Assembly: GCA_020635015.1 (NCBI GenBank) | Contig: JACKAP010000013.1 | Coordinates: 1 to 64,000 of the forward strand | DNA length: 64,000 nt | Direction of reading: 5' to 3' | DNA from: Calditrichia bacterium | GTDB lineage: Bacteria > Calditrichota > Calditrichia > RBG-13-44-9 > J075 | Part shown: positions 33,985-43,350 of the stretch, piece by piece | Layout of the letters: every line of letters starts with the position of its first letter | Numbering within the stretch: the stretch's first letter is position 1 | Made by a program: the position numbers and the translations under genes | Notes under the pieces: generated by a model | Told to the model about the DNA's origin: nothing | Databases searched by the model: none | What the model saw: only the letters and a program-made list of their open reading frames with translations

Positions 33985-36585
33985 TCAATCCCCTCCGCCC
34001 TGTTCCTCCAGCGCCCGCACCAGCGCCTCCGGATCGAGGATCCAGGCCTTGACGGTATGGTCGGCACTGCCCGCCACCAGGTCATTGCCGCCGGGGAGGA
34101 AGCCCAGGGACAGGATCCAGCCGCGTTTGCGGGGATCCTGGGGATTTTGCAGCAGGTAAAATCCTTTCGGCATCAGCTGCAGGGTTCCTTCCTGTTCATG
34201 GATATTCCAGAGTTGGATCGAATGATCATTACCGCCGGAGGCCAGCAGGTTGCCGGCCGAGTTCAGGGCCAGGGCATTCACATAACCGGCCAGGCTGTCG
34301 CCGTCTTCATAGAAGAAGTGTCTGTGGGGTATCTCCCCGCTGCGCTGCGGCGCCGCACCGGCCGGCCACTGGCCGTAGACCAGGCTGCCCCAGTTGCCGG
34401 CCCAGAACATCCGCAACTGCTGACGCTCGTCCTCGCCAAGCGCGATGGCATTCACCCGGCCGGCCTCCTTGATGCTGTGCTGTACCTCCAGGCTCCCGTC
34501 GGGGCCGATCCGGCAGAAACGCACCGTGCCGTCCTGGCTGCCCAGCACTACCCTTCCCCGGCTGCCGTAGGCCAGGGCATGCAGCGGTTCGGCGAATGTT
34601 TCCTCTGCGATCAGGCGGTAAGGTTCCTTTTCGCCGCCTTTCCAGAGACGCACCACCCCGTTGTAACCGGCGGAGATCAGGCGGTAGGGCATGTCCGGGC
34701 TGAAGGCGATCAATTGCCCGTTTGCAGCGGTCCGGATATTGCCGGGAGGAACCAGGGTGTCGACTGCAATATCCCGCCACTCCCCACGGTTTTGGAGCAG
34801 GTAAACACCTCCGCGGTTGTCGCCGGCGGCGATCACATCTCCCTGGTGGGGATTAAACGCCAGGCTGCGGATGCTGGCCCCGGCCAGGGTCTGGTTGAGG
34901 AGCCAATCCTGAAGGTCGTCGCTGTCCTGCTGCCGCCATTGCCATATTTTGACCATCCCGTCTTCCCCGCCGGAGGCAAAACTGCGGCCGTCCGGGCTGA
35001 CGCTCACGGCATTGACATAGCCCTCGTGCCCTTCCAGCCGCTGCTGCTTCCAGAAGGTCATATCCAGCGCTTCGAAAATATGCTGGAGATGTATCTGGTC
35101 GTTTTTGGTTTCCCGGTTGCGCTGATAAGCCTTGAGTGCCAGTATTTCCGCCTTGCTGAAGTTGCGGCGTTCCACCAGGCGTTTGGCATTGGCGGCATCG
35201 CCCAGCGCCAGAGTTTGCTTTTCCTGATCTTTCAAGCGGAACTGGGTGAAGAGCAGGGCCACCCCGCCGAGCACAAAAATCAGCCCGATGGCGGCATATA
35301 ACAGGCGGTTGCGGAACTGGCGGAAATAGCTTTTTTTCAGAAACTCCCGTTCCTCCGGCCCCAGGCTTAACCGCTCACGGAAAGGAGTGATCCGCTTCAA
35401 CTCGTTCGGGGTGAGGAGGTCGCCGGTTTGTTGATAGGCGGCGTAGCGGGTTTTGATCAATTGCACGATTTCCTGCAGCCAGAGCCGTTCCGGGCTGCGC
35501 TGCTGCGCGATGTGCCCGGCCAGGGCATCATGGGAGAGTTCGAAGACATCCTCCTCGGTATTGCGGAGAATTCTCCGCGCTTCCAACTGCCCCAGGGCGG
35601 CGTCGATCAGCGGGGTGTCGAAGCTTAAATTTCGTTGCAGGGCGGTCTTCGCCATCGGCTGCTTGGTGCCTTCCGGGGTGATGAACTGCTCCAGCAGGAT
35701 CTGCAGGGCCTCCTCCGGAAGTTCGAAACCGTCTGCCTGCAGCGCCGCTTCGATCTCCCCGCGCTGCTCCTCCAGAAAATCGGCCATCACATCATCCAGC
35801 CGCCCGGTGTCTTCCACCAGCCGGTTACTGAATTGGGTCACCGTTGCCGACTGCTTTTGCGCTTCCCGGTAGAGCTTGTCGAGGTAGACCTGCAGGTAGG
35901 TAAGCTGCACCCCGCTGCGGGGATCGCTGAGGTAGTCGAGGATCTTTTCCGCGGTCGCCTCGCCGCTCTGCAGGGAGATGTTCGCGGCTGCGACAGTGCC
36001 GGTGATCACCCGGAGCAGGTTGTCGCGGCTCATCGTCTCGAGGCGCAGGCGCTTATTGAAAAGGGTGGGAATGATTTTTTCCCAGGGATAGAGCCGGGCG
36101 ATGAACTCCTCCCGCATCACCAGGATGATCTTGCAATGAGACGCGGGGGTCAGTAAAGCGGCGATATTTTGGAAAAAGGTCTGCTGCTCCTGCCTGTCGC
36201 CCAGGATCAACAATTCCTCAAACTGGTCGAAGATCAGGTAGATCGGGCGCAGGCGGTCCGAATAAAGCGCATCCACCGCTTCGGCCGGGGAAGTGCCGGC
36301 GGGGACGGTATCCAGCGAGGCGTTCCGCAACGCCTGATCCAGCGCGCGGTTGATATTGTCCCCCCGGCGGATATAGATATCGAACCAGTCCGTCGCGTCG
36401 AAGCGGTTGGCCAGGCCGCAGCGGATCAGGCTGGTCTTGCCGCTGCCCGATTGACCATAAACCAGCATCAGGCTGCTCTGATAGGTCATCTGGTAAAGCT
36501 GCTCAACCTCATCTTCCCGCCCGAAGAAGCGCTCGCCGTCGGCCTTTTCGTAGGCATTGAGAAATTTGAAAGGGGAATGTTGCAT
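33985..36585 (-). CDS. STAND NTPase with transmembrane segment and WD40 propeller
   Basis: The protein has 866 residues. The N-terminal FKFLNAYEKADGERFFGREDE leads into a STAND NTPase: Walker A GQSGSGKTSL (44-53), Walker B PIYLIFDQFEELL (114-126), and the sensor-like IILVMREEFIARLYP. A winged-helix region follows (about 330-370). One membrane segment lies near 420-445 (LLYAAIGLIFVLGGVALLF). The C-terminal 350 residues are WD40 blades (EGHEGYVNAVSVSPDGRSFA, SGGEDGMVKIWQW, ASGGNDHSIQLWNIHE, AGSADHTVKAWIL). The order matches the nSTAND1 type found in prokaryotic conflict and signalling modules. WD40 repeats would sense a ligand or partner, and the NTPase would drive oligomerisation. It lies directly downstream of the CHAT protease gene, its likely effector. 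Confidence 0.93.
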   Translation of the reverse strand: MQHSPFKFLNAYEKADGERFFGREDEVEQLYQMTYQSSLMLVYGQSGSGKTSLIRCGLANRFDATDWFDIYIRRGDNINRALDQALRNASLDTVPAGTSPAEAVDALYSDRLRPIYLIFDQFEELLILGDRQEQQTFFQNIAALLTPASHCKIILVMREEFIARLYPWEKIIPTLFNKRLRLETMSRDNLLRVITGTVAAANISLQSGEATAEKILDYLSDPRSGVQLTYLQVYLDKLYREAQKQSATVTQFSNRLVEDTGRLDDVMADFLEEQRGEIEAALQADGFELPEEALQILLEQFITPEGTKQPMAKTALQRNLSFDTPLIDAALGQLEARRILRNTEEDVFELSHDALAGHIAQQRSPERLWLQEIVQLIKTRYAAYQQTGDLLTPNELKRITPFRERLSLGPEEREFLKKSYFRQFRNRLLYAAIGLIFVLGGVALLFTQFRLKDQEKQTLALGDAANAKRLVERRNFSKAEILALKAYQRNRETKNDQIHLQHIFEALDMTFWKQQRLEGHEGYVNAVSVSPDGRSFASGGEDGMVKIWQWRQQDSDDLQDWLLNQTLAGASIRSLAFNPHQGDVIAAGDNRGGVYLLQNRGEWRDIAVDTLVPPGNIRTAANGQLIAFSPDMPYRLISAGYNGVVRLWKGGEKEPYRLIAEETFAEPLHALAYGSRGRVVLGSQDGTVRFCRIGPDGSLEVQHSIKEAGRVNAIALGEDERQQLRMFWAGNWGSLVYGQWPAGAAPQRSGEIPHRHFFYEDGDSLAGYVNALALNSAGNLLASGGNDHSIQLWNIHEQEGTLQLMPKGFYLLQNPQDPRKRGWILSLGFLPGGNDLVAGSADHTVKAWILDPEALVRALEEQGGGD

Positions 36586-36649
36586 CGAGTACCTGTTTGC
36601 TGATTAGACTGCACTGTCATAGAACGCGGATGACGCGGATAATATTCTG

Positions 36650-36866
36650 TTGATGGGTTTATGGGTGAATGGGGAAAAACGGACCTCCAACCCACTAATT
36701 ATTTGTTCTCATGAACCCTGCAACCCATTTACAATACATATTTAAATTCGCTGTACCCGTTGTATCAATATGTCTAAATTTCTCACCCATTAACCCATTA
36801 ACCCATTAACCCATTAACCCATTAACCCATTAACCCATTAACCCATTCACCCATTCACCCATCAAC
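36650..36866. repeat. Inverted minisatellite with CCCATTAAC tandem
   Basis: GATGGGTTTATGGGTGAATG and the family core GGGGAAAAACGGAC on the left face nine or so 9-base CCCATTAAC units plus CCCATTCACCCATCAAC on the right (36785-36866). It occupies the gap between the CHAT and STAND genes. Confidence 0.85.
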
Positions 36867-36872
36867 TTCATT

Positions 36873-38693
36873 TCACCCTACCGCCTTGCTCACATCCCGT
36901 GCTCCGGCCATCGCTTTGCCAAAAGCGTCAAGCTGTTCCTTAAAGATGCTATAGTGGCCGGGTGAGACCGTCAGGCGGTCGCGCTCGTTTTTGGCGTTCC
37001 ATTTGTTTACCAGCCGGTAGTGAGCGCCTTCAGCATCGCTGTATTGATAAAAGAACAACTTGGCTTCCCGGCCGCCACCACCTTCACTGAGGGCGTTCTC
37101 GTCGATGATGAAAGGGGAGAGGCTCATGGCGGGATTGATCTCGTTCAGCGATTTCAGCAGGATGACCGACTGGCTCTCGCTGCAATCGGCATAAGCCTTC
37201 AGGCTGTCGAGGGCGACGTCCTGGTTCATGGTGTCGTCGAGGATGACCTGGTTGTGCAGGTATTCCAGATCTTTTTTATGGCGGTACTTGATCACTTTGA
37301 TTTCACGGATGGTGGTCATGATGTAGCCGGCGACAAAGGCGAAGGCGGCCAGCACCGTGGCCAGGGCGCTTTCTGCGGAGAGGCACAGTTCGTCAATCTC
37401 TCCGGCCCCCGCGGAAACGCTGCCGTTGCCGTACTTCCCGCGCAGGTCTTCCATATATTGCCGGGCCTGCCGGAAGTCTTCCTGCTGGAGGATGCCGCTC
37501 AATTCCTGCAGTTCTGTCACATACGGTTCAACCGGTAAGGCCGCGCTACTGTTCACGATAGCTTCGGTCAGTCCGATGTAATCAAATGTCCGCTGTTCCT
37601 CCGCTTTCAGCGTCATGAATTGGGAGACCTCGGCGGGTATTTTCAATCCGGCCTGTTCCGGTTGTTCCCGGAGATACCAGAGATACGAAAGGGCGGTAAA
37701 AGCGACCAGTTGGGTGATGACCTCGTAGGTGATCATCAACTGTCCCAGGCGGGCCTCCGAGACATTGTAGTACTCGGTGTCTTTCATGAACAGCTTGCTG
37801 AGCTGGATGCCGACCGGCACCGGGAAGCAACTGATGATCTTGCCGGGGAGCCGCCCGGCATCCTGGCGGCCTTTCTTCAGCGCGCTCAGGAAACTGGCCA
37901 TCTCTTCATGATGCGGGGTCAGCGCTGCCGGCAGCAGCTCCAGCAGCCGGGCGTTGGCAGCGGAGGCTTTCGGCACGGAGATCCCGATGCTGACCCTGGC
38001 AGGCGCATCCGGCAGGCGCCAGTCCAGCACCGCTTCGGCGTCTTTATTGACGTAGAGTCCCCAGGGCAGGCCGTCCGTTTTTTCCTGGGCCTTGCGGTTG
38101 CCCCCGCGGGTGGCTTCCGCCATATCGTGGATGCCGATCTCGCCCTGGTGCGCAGCGTCGGATTCCAGGAAATTCTTGGCGGTTTCAAAGGCGTTTTTGA
38201 TGCCTTGTTTGCCGGTCGCCAGGGCGCGGTAGAACTGCTCGGCAAAATCGGTGGCCTGACGGTCGTCAATCTTCACCGTGGTGGCGATGACCGCCTTAAC
38301 CCCGGCCTCAAACAGGCGCTCGATCCAGCCGCGGGTGGCGCAGCCGTTCAGAAATACCAACTGCAGGGCGGGCTGGCGGCCCAGCAACTGGGCCAGTCCT
38401 TTGACGCTGGCTTTCTTCTCCTCGCCGGCATCATCCTGCAACTGCAGGTACGTATCGCCGGCATGACCGGCATAATGGAAAATGGCAATGCGTTCGGAAT
38501 AACGGTTGACGTCGTCGAAAATATCCTTGATCTCGGTGTGGGCCACCCGGTGTACCTGGATATGCCCCTGATCATCATGATCCTGAAGCGATTTGAGAAT
38601 ATCCTTCTCTTCCTCGATGAGGTTCTTGAGATAGTCATCCTTGCTGTTGGAAAACACCAGAAAGATAACCGGGGTGAGATGCTTGTCGGACAT
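36873..38693 (-). CDS. CHAT-domain caspase-like protease
   Basis: The protein has 606 residues. The N-terminal 230 residues are a CHAT protease: VIFLVFSNSKDDYLKNLIEE at the start, the His motif IAIFHYAGHAGD with His77, and the Cys motif LQLVFLNGCATRGWIE with Cys118. AVIATTVKIDDRQATDFAEQ, WGLYVN and a conserved FYRALATGKQGIKNAFETAK also fit the clan CD fold. The rest is mostly helical with hydrophobic stretches (about 325-350 and 455-475, the latter ALATVLAAFAFVAGYIM), so membrane attachment is possible. There is no signal peptide. It precedes the STAND-WD40 gene on the same strand with only a minisatellite between. A protease executed by a STAND switch is the simplest reading. The cleavage target is unknown. 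Confidence 0.9.
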   Translation of the reverse strand: MSDKHLTPVIFLVFSNSKDDYLKNLIEEEKDILKSLQDHDDQGHIQVHRVAHTEIKDIFDDVNRYSERIAIFHYAGHAGDTYLQLQDDAGEEKKASVKGLAQLLGRQPALQLVFLNGCATRGWIERLFEAGVKAVIATTVKIDDRQATDFAEQFYRALATGKQGIKNAFETAKNFLESDAAHQGEIGIHDMAEATRGGNRKAQEKTDGLPWGLYVNKDAEAVLDWRLPDAPARVSIGISVPKASAANARLLELLPAALTPHHEEMASFLSALKKGRQDAGRLPGKIISCFPVPVGIQLSKLFMKDTEYYNVSEARLGQLMITYEVITQLVAFTALSYLWYLREQPEQAGLKIPAEVSQFMTLKAEEQRTFDYIGLTEAIVNSSAALPVEPYVTELQELSGILQQEDFRQARQYMEDLRGKYGNGSVSAGAGEIDELCLSAESALATVLAAFAFVAGYIMTTIREIKVIKYRHKKDLEYLHNQVILDDTMNQDVALDSLKAYADCSESQSVILLKSLNEINPAMSLSPFIIDENALSEGGGGREAKLFFYQYSDAEGAHYRLVNKWNAKNERDRLTVSPGHYSIFKEQLDAFGKAMAGARDVSKAVG

Positions 38694-39159
38694 GCCTGCT
38701 TCCTTACTTTAGTGCTGCTTCCATTACTTGACGGAAAATGCCGGACAGGCAATCAGGCGCCTGGAATGCGGTTTATTCCTTTATAAGTGCTAAAGTTAAC
38801 GAAAATTACTCCAGAAAGTCAATACTTCTCAGGTGCCAATGCCAGAAATTCTAACAGAAATATTGGTTTAGCCGGAAAAAGTTGGCAGAAATTTTTTCAA
38901 TTGCGCATTAAATGTTATATTTCCCGGACAAACCAACAACCGCGGTTTTTTGCTTTTAATCCTTACGAAAATACGGTATAATTAACCAATTACGGAAACG
39001 CTTGCGGATGGGGATGAGGTTCATTGTGCTGCCGGCAACTTCGATCGATACAGATTACCTATCATATATAAAGGAGAGGGTCAGACGCTGAATATTTATC
39101 GGAAGAATTACTTCGATCAGGATGGCCGTGCTTGCCGGCTTCAGCCCAGGGCGGGCACC
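38694..39159. other. Divergent intergenic region between CHAT and FG-GAP genes
   Basis: The 466 bases separate two divergent genes and must hold both promoters. A TATAAT at 38977-38982 is the best -10-like box for the plus strand. AAAGGAGAGG at about 39070 looks like a ribosome site but is about 80 bases before the ATG at 39160 and is followed in frame by no ATG, GTG or TTG. No RNA motif or convincing gene is seen. Confidence 0.4.
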
Positions 39160-42100
39160 ATGCGGCGAATCTTGACCTGGCTCAGCATCTTAACTGCGGC
39201 CGCCTTCGCCCAGACCAGCTTCAGCGAGGACAGCCTGAACGTGGTGGTGAACGATCCGGGCGGTTCTTTCAGCGCCGCCTGGGTGGATTATAACGGCGAC
39301 GGCAATCTCGATCTCTTCGTGGCCAACGGCGATGATTTCACCAGCACTCCGCTAAACAATTTCCTCTACCGCAATGACGGCGGGGGCGACTTTTTCCCGA
39401 TCACCTCCGGGGCGATCGCGGCCGACCTGACCGACACCCGCGGCTGCAGTTGGGGCGATTACGACAACGACGGGGATCCGGACCTCTTCGTGGCGGTCGC
39501 CTTCGACGACAATTCCCTTTACCGTAATGATGGCGGGGATAATTTTACCAAGATGACCCCATCGGAAGTAGGCTCGATCGTCAGCGATGGCGGCGGCTCC
39601 CTGGGGGCCTGTTGGGGCGATTATGACAACGATGGCGACCTCGATCTCTTCGTAGCCAACGACAGCGGTTACGCTGACCTGCCCTGCTTCCTCTATGAGA
39701 ACGACGGCAGCGGTTTTTTCACCCGGGTGTTAGACGGCACCGCCTTCCCGATGGTCAATGCCTACGGCCCGCACCGCTCGGCCGCCTGGGGTGACTATGA
39801 CAACGACGGTTATATCGACCTTTTCCTGGCCCGCTTCGGACGCAACGAACTCTATCACAATCTTGGCGGCAGCGGATTCGAGAAAATTCTCAGCGGCGAC
39901 ATCGTCAACGATCAATCTGTCTCGGCCGGAGGCAGTTGGGGCGATTATGACAACGACGGCGACCTCGACCTGTTTGTGCCCAACGGTCTGGATCTTGGGA
40001 TGAGCAACGATTTTTATCGCAATAATGGCGACGGCAGTTTCACCCGCCTGCTGGACAACCAGGCCTATCCGATGCTCGATGCCGACAATGCCGCCAGCAG
40101 CAGTTGGATCGATTATGACAATGACGGCGATCTCGATCTGTTCATCGCGAATGTTCTGGGAACTTTCACAAAAGGCGATTCGGGCACCCGCTTCATTTCC
40201 GGCGAAAACGGCCTGTACCAGAACAACGGCGACGGCACCTTTACCCGCATGACCGACACCGGCGCCTATCCGATGGTCGCCGGCGGCGACAATACCTTCG
40301 CCGGCATTTGGGGCGATTATAACAATGACGGAGCCCTCGATCTGTTTACCGCGGTTGCGCAGGGCAATAACCGGCTGTTCCGTCAGGACGGCAACAGCAA
40401 TCACTGGCTGCAGGTAAAGCTGGAAGGCACTGAGTCCAACCGTTCCGCCATCGGGGCGCGGGTGGAGGTCAGCGCGGCGATCTCTGACAACCGGGTGCGC
40501 CAGATCCGCGAGATCACCAGCCAGGATGGCGCCAACACCCAGAACGGCCTGATGGCTGGGTTCGGCCTGGGCAATGCCGCGCTGGTGGACACCCTGGTCG
40601 TGCATTGGCCTTCCGGGATCGTGCAGGCAATATACAATGTGGCGACTGACCAGGTGCTGACCATCGTGGAATCCGCCAATCAGCCGCCCTACCGGCAGTT
40701 TGCCCTGCCGGATACCTCCAGCCAGGTTGGGCACTATCTGATTTACGACCTGATCGGTTTGGAGACTTTTGTCGATCCGGACGGCGATTCCCTCAGCTTC
40801 AACGCCTTCAGCGCCGACACCAATATTGCCCTGGCAGAGAGCTTTCCGCCCGGATACCTCTATGTGTATCCCGCTGGTGCCGGGACGACGGAGATCGTGA
40901 TAATTGCCGACGACCTTTTCGGGGGCACCGCTGCCGATACGTTTTTGATCAGTGTGTCGGAGAGTCCGCCGCCGGTAGTGGCGAATGCGATACCGGATAC
41001 GGTTCTCAATTTGGATGCGGCCGCGGATTTCCGCCGGGATTTGGGCACGGTATTTTCCAATCCCTCCGGCGACTCGCTGCTGTTCAGCGCGGAATCGTTC
41101 AATTCCGCCGTTGCTTTTGCAGAGGTGAGCGGCGATACCCTGATCGTGACCCCGGCAGTGCCCTACAGCCGGGAACGTGCGCTGATATGGGTCTACGCCA
41201 TGGATGCCATCACCCAGCAAAGCGTGGCAGACTCATTCACGTTTGCAGTCAACCGCCCGCCCCTGGCCTTTTCCCCGCCGCTGCTGGTGTTGGAACAGGG
41301 GGCAATTTTTACGCTCGATCTGCTATCCGACGGCATCTTCAGCGATCCAGACGCTGATACCCTGGTTTTCGAAGCCGTTTCCAGCGATCCGGATCAGGTC
41401 GTCGCCGGAATGAGCGGTTCCGTGTTGACCTTGCAGACCGGTTTTTCGAGCGCCACGGATACAATTTTGGTGACGGTGACCGCCCGCGATCTACGCTTCG
41501 GGCAGTTGCTGAGCGCGACCGGCGCTACACTGCAAACCGTTGTCATCGGCTACGACGGGCCGGTCATCAGCTATTCCCCGGAAACGGTGGTTGATCTGGG
41601 AAATGATATCCTGGTCGATGCCCAGGTGCTGCCGCGCGACAACGTGCCGGTGGATAGCGTGGCGCTCTATTATCATTCCGGGGGACAATATTACTTCAAC
41701 CGGCTGGACATGACGGCCTCCGGCGACCGCTACCAGGCGACCATCCCCGGCGATTCTGTCACTGTGCGCAACCTGGAATATTTTATCCAGGCGCGTGATC
41801 AGCTTGGCCGTTACGGCTTCTGGCCGGGAGCGGTCGGCAGCTTTTCCCCCTCAGTGCGGGTTGAAAATCTGGTGAAATCCGAACCGCTGCCCGCCGGGAA
41901 CGCCCAGAGCGCCTACCGGCTGGTCTCCTTCCCGCTCATCCCGGATGATCCCACCCCGGCTGCGCTGCTGGAAGATGACCTCGGCGAGTATGATAATACC
42001 GTCTGGCGCTTCTTCGAACCGCTGGGCGGAGGGCAGTTTACCGAGTTCGATGAGATCCCCGCGGTGAGCCCCGGCTATGCGTATTGGCTGCTCAGCAGCG

Positions 42101-43185
42101 AGGCCGACCGCACGCTCGATACCGGCCCGGGAGAGCTGCTGCCGGTCAATGGGCCTCTGGCAATTCCCCTCCATGCCGGATGGAATTATATCGGGCTGCC
42201 GTTTAACTTTGCTCTCTCTCCCTATAACCTCTACCCGAAAAATGCCTCCGGGTTTTATATCTTCGATTACCAGGGCGGCTGGCAGGATCCTGCGGAATTG
42301 CTTCAACCGTTTGCCGGCTACGCGCTTTCCACTTTCGAGGGCAGCGCAGATACCTTGTTGATCTTTCCCTGGTCATACGGAGGCAGATCGCCCCGGCCGG
42401 AACCGCTGGCAAAAACCAACCTCCGGAATGATTATGACTGGGCGATCCGCATCGGCGCCGAAAGCCGGGGCGCGCGCGATGATTACAATTTTGCCGGGGT
42501 CAGTGCCGCCGCGACGGATGCCTGGGATGGCTACGATGTGCCGGAACCGCCGGCGATCGGCGATTTCGTGGCGCTCTCCTTTCCCCACCCGGAATGGGAA
42601 CGCTATTTCAGCGCTTATACCTGCGATATCCGCGGGACGATCGTCACAGGCGATGTGTGGGATATTGAGGTGCGTGCCAACTTCACGGATGAAGTGCGCC
42701 TGCGTTTCAGCGGCCTGAGCGGCGTGCCGGAAGATCTGGAGGTCTGGCTGATTGATGTGCTGACCGGGGAGGCGCGCAACCTGCGCAGCGACAGCAGCTA
42801 CGCGCTGGCCGGGCGCAGCGGGCAGGCGCCCCGGGCGCTGAAGCTGCTGGTGGGGCAGGCCAATTATGTGCAGGAAACCCTGGCGCAACTCGACCTGCTA
42901 CCAGGCGAATTTGCCTTATTGCCGAATTTCCCCAATCCCTTTAATCCCACCACCACCATTCGCTATGCCCTGCCGGCTGCGGCAAAAGTGGACCTGGCGA
43001 TCTATAATCTGCTGGGACAAAAGATCGCCACCCTGCTGCGCGAGGCGCCCGGGGAGGCGGGCTATCACAGCGTGATCTGGAACGGCCGCGATGACGCCGG
43101 GCAGCCGGTCGCCAGCGGGATCTACTTCCTGCATCTCCGCGCCGGAGCGCACCGGGCAGTGCGGAAGATGATTTTGTTGAAATAA
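39160..43185 (+). CDS. Secreted FG-GAP/VCBS-UnbV protein with sorting tail
   Basis: The protein has 1341 residues. The signal peptide MRRILTWLSILTAAAFAQ is followed by seven FG-GAP/VCBS blades with calcium-loop motifs (DYNGDGNLDLF, DYDNDGDPDLF, DYDNDGYIDLF, DYNNDGALDLF; about 45-400), forming a beta-propeller. An ASPIC/UnbV domain follows (WLQVKLEGTESNRSAIGARV, VDTLVVHWPSGIVQ; about 420-500), then cadherin/Ig-like repeats (FVDPDGDSLSFNAF) and other beta-domains. The last 85 residues are a type IX-like sorting tail (LPNFPNPFNPTTTIRYALP ... ASGIYFLHLRAG ... KMILLK). Such proteins sit at the cell surface and bind calcium; the partner is unknown. It is followed by a secreted amylase with the same kind of tail. 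Confidence 0.9.
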   Translation: MRRILTWLSILTAAAFAQTSFSEDSLNVVVNDPGGSFSAAWVDYNGDGNLDLFVANGDDFTSTPLNNFLYRNDGGGDFFPITSGAIAADLTDTRGCSWGDYDNDGDPDLFVAVAFDDNSLYRNDGGDNFTKMTPSEVGSIVSDGGGSLGACWGDYDNDGDLDLFVANDSGYADLPCFLYENDGSGFFTRVLDGTAFPMVNAYGPHRSAAWGDYDNDGYIDLFLARFGRNELYHNLGGSGFEKILSGDIVNDQSVSAGGSWGDYDNDGDLDLFVPNGLDLGMSNDFYRNNGDGSFTRLLDNQAYPMLDADNAASSSWIDYDNDGDLDLFIANVLGTFTKGDSGTRFISGENGLYQNNGDGTFTRMTDTGAYPMVAGGDNTFAGIWGDYNNDGALDLFTAVAQGNNRLFRQDGNSNHWLQVKLEGTESNRSAIGARVEVSAAISDNRVRQIREITSQDGANTQNGLMAGFGLGNAALVDTLVVHWPSGIVQAIYNVATDQVLTIVESANQPPYRQFALPDTSSQVGHYLIYDLIGLETFVDPDGDSLSFNAFSADTNIALAESFPPGYLYVYPAGAGTTEIVIIADDLFGGTAADTFLISVSESPPPVVANAIPDTVLNLDAAADFRRDLGTVFSNPSGDSLLFSAESFNSAVAFAEVSGDTLIVTPAVPYSRERALIWVYAMDAITQQSVADSFTFAVNRPPLAFSPPLLVLEQGAIFTLDLLSDGIFSDPDADTLVFEAVSSDPDQVVAGMSGSVLTLQTGFSSATDTILVTVTARDLRFGQLLSATGATLQTVVIGYDGPVISYSPETVVDLGNDILVDAQVLPRDNVPVDSVALYYHSGGQYYFNRLDMTASGDRYQATIPGDSVTVRNLEYFIQARDQLGRYGFWPGAVGSFSPSVRVENLVKSEPLPAGNAQSAYRLVSFPLIPDDPTPAALLEDDLGEYDNTVWRFFEPLGGGQFTEFDEIPAVSPGYAYWLLSSEADRTLDTGPGELLPVNGPLAIPLHAGWNYIGLPFNFALSPYNLYPKNASGFYIFDYQGGWQDPAELLQPFAGYALSTFEGSADTLLIFPWSYGGRSPRPEPLAKTNLRNDYDWAIRIGAESRGARDDYNFAGVSAAATDAWDGYDVPEPPAIGDFVALSFPHPEWERYFSAYTCDIRGTIVTGDVWDIEVRANFTDEVRLRFSGLSGVPEDLEVWLIDVLTGEARNLRSDSSYALAGRSGQAPRALKLLVGQANYVQETLAQLDLLPGEFALLPNFPNPFNPTTTIRYALPAAAKVDLAIYNLLGQKIATLLREAPGEAGYHSVIWNGRDDAGQPVASGIYFLHLRAGAHRAVRKMILLK

Positions 43186-43332
43186 GGATGAAGGGTGAAG
43201 GGTGAAGGGTGAAGGATAAAGGATGAAGGATGAAGGATGAAGGATGAAGGATGAAGGATGAAGGATAAAGGATGAAGGATTAAGGATAGAGAGATCAGTT
43301 ACTTTATCCTTTAACCTTTCCCCTTTATCCTT
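43186..43332. repeat. Inverted minisatellite GGATGAA ... TTTATCC
   Basis: More than ten 7-base units GGATGAA/GGGTGAA/GGATAAA are followed by TTTATCCTTTAACC and CCCTTTATCC. It fills the gap between two genes of one strand and directly precedes the ribosome site of the amylase gene. Confidence 0.8.
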
Positions 43333-43350
43333 AAAATAAGGAGGAACGGT

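Noticed and set aside
36785..36866. CRISPR or telomere-like array
   Set aside because: Units are 9 bases, directly adjacent, and identical; it is a minisatellite.
36873..38693. Type III-E (Craspase) effector
   Set aside because: There is no gRAMP or CRISPR gene in the window, and the CHAT protein lacks the TPR-CHAT layout.
38787..38981. 64-codon plus-strand frame between CHAT and FG-GAP genes
   Set aside because: No ribosome site, no conserved features, AT-rich promoter-like DNA.
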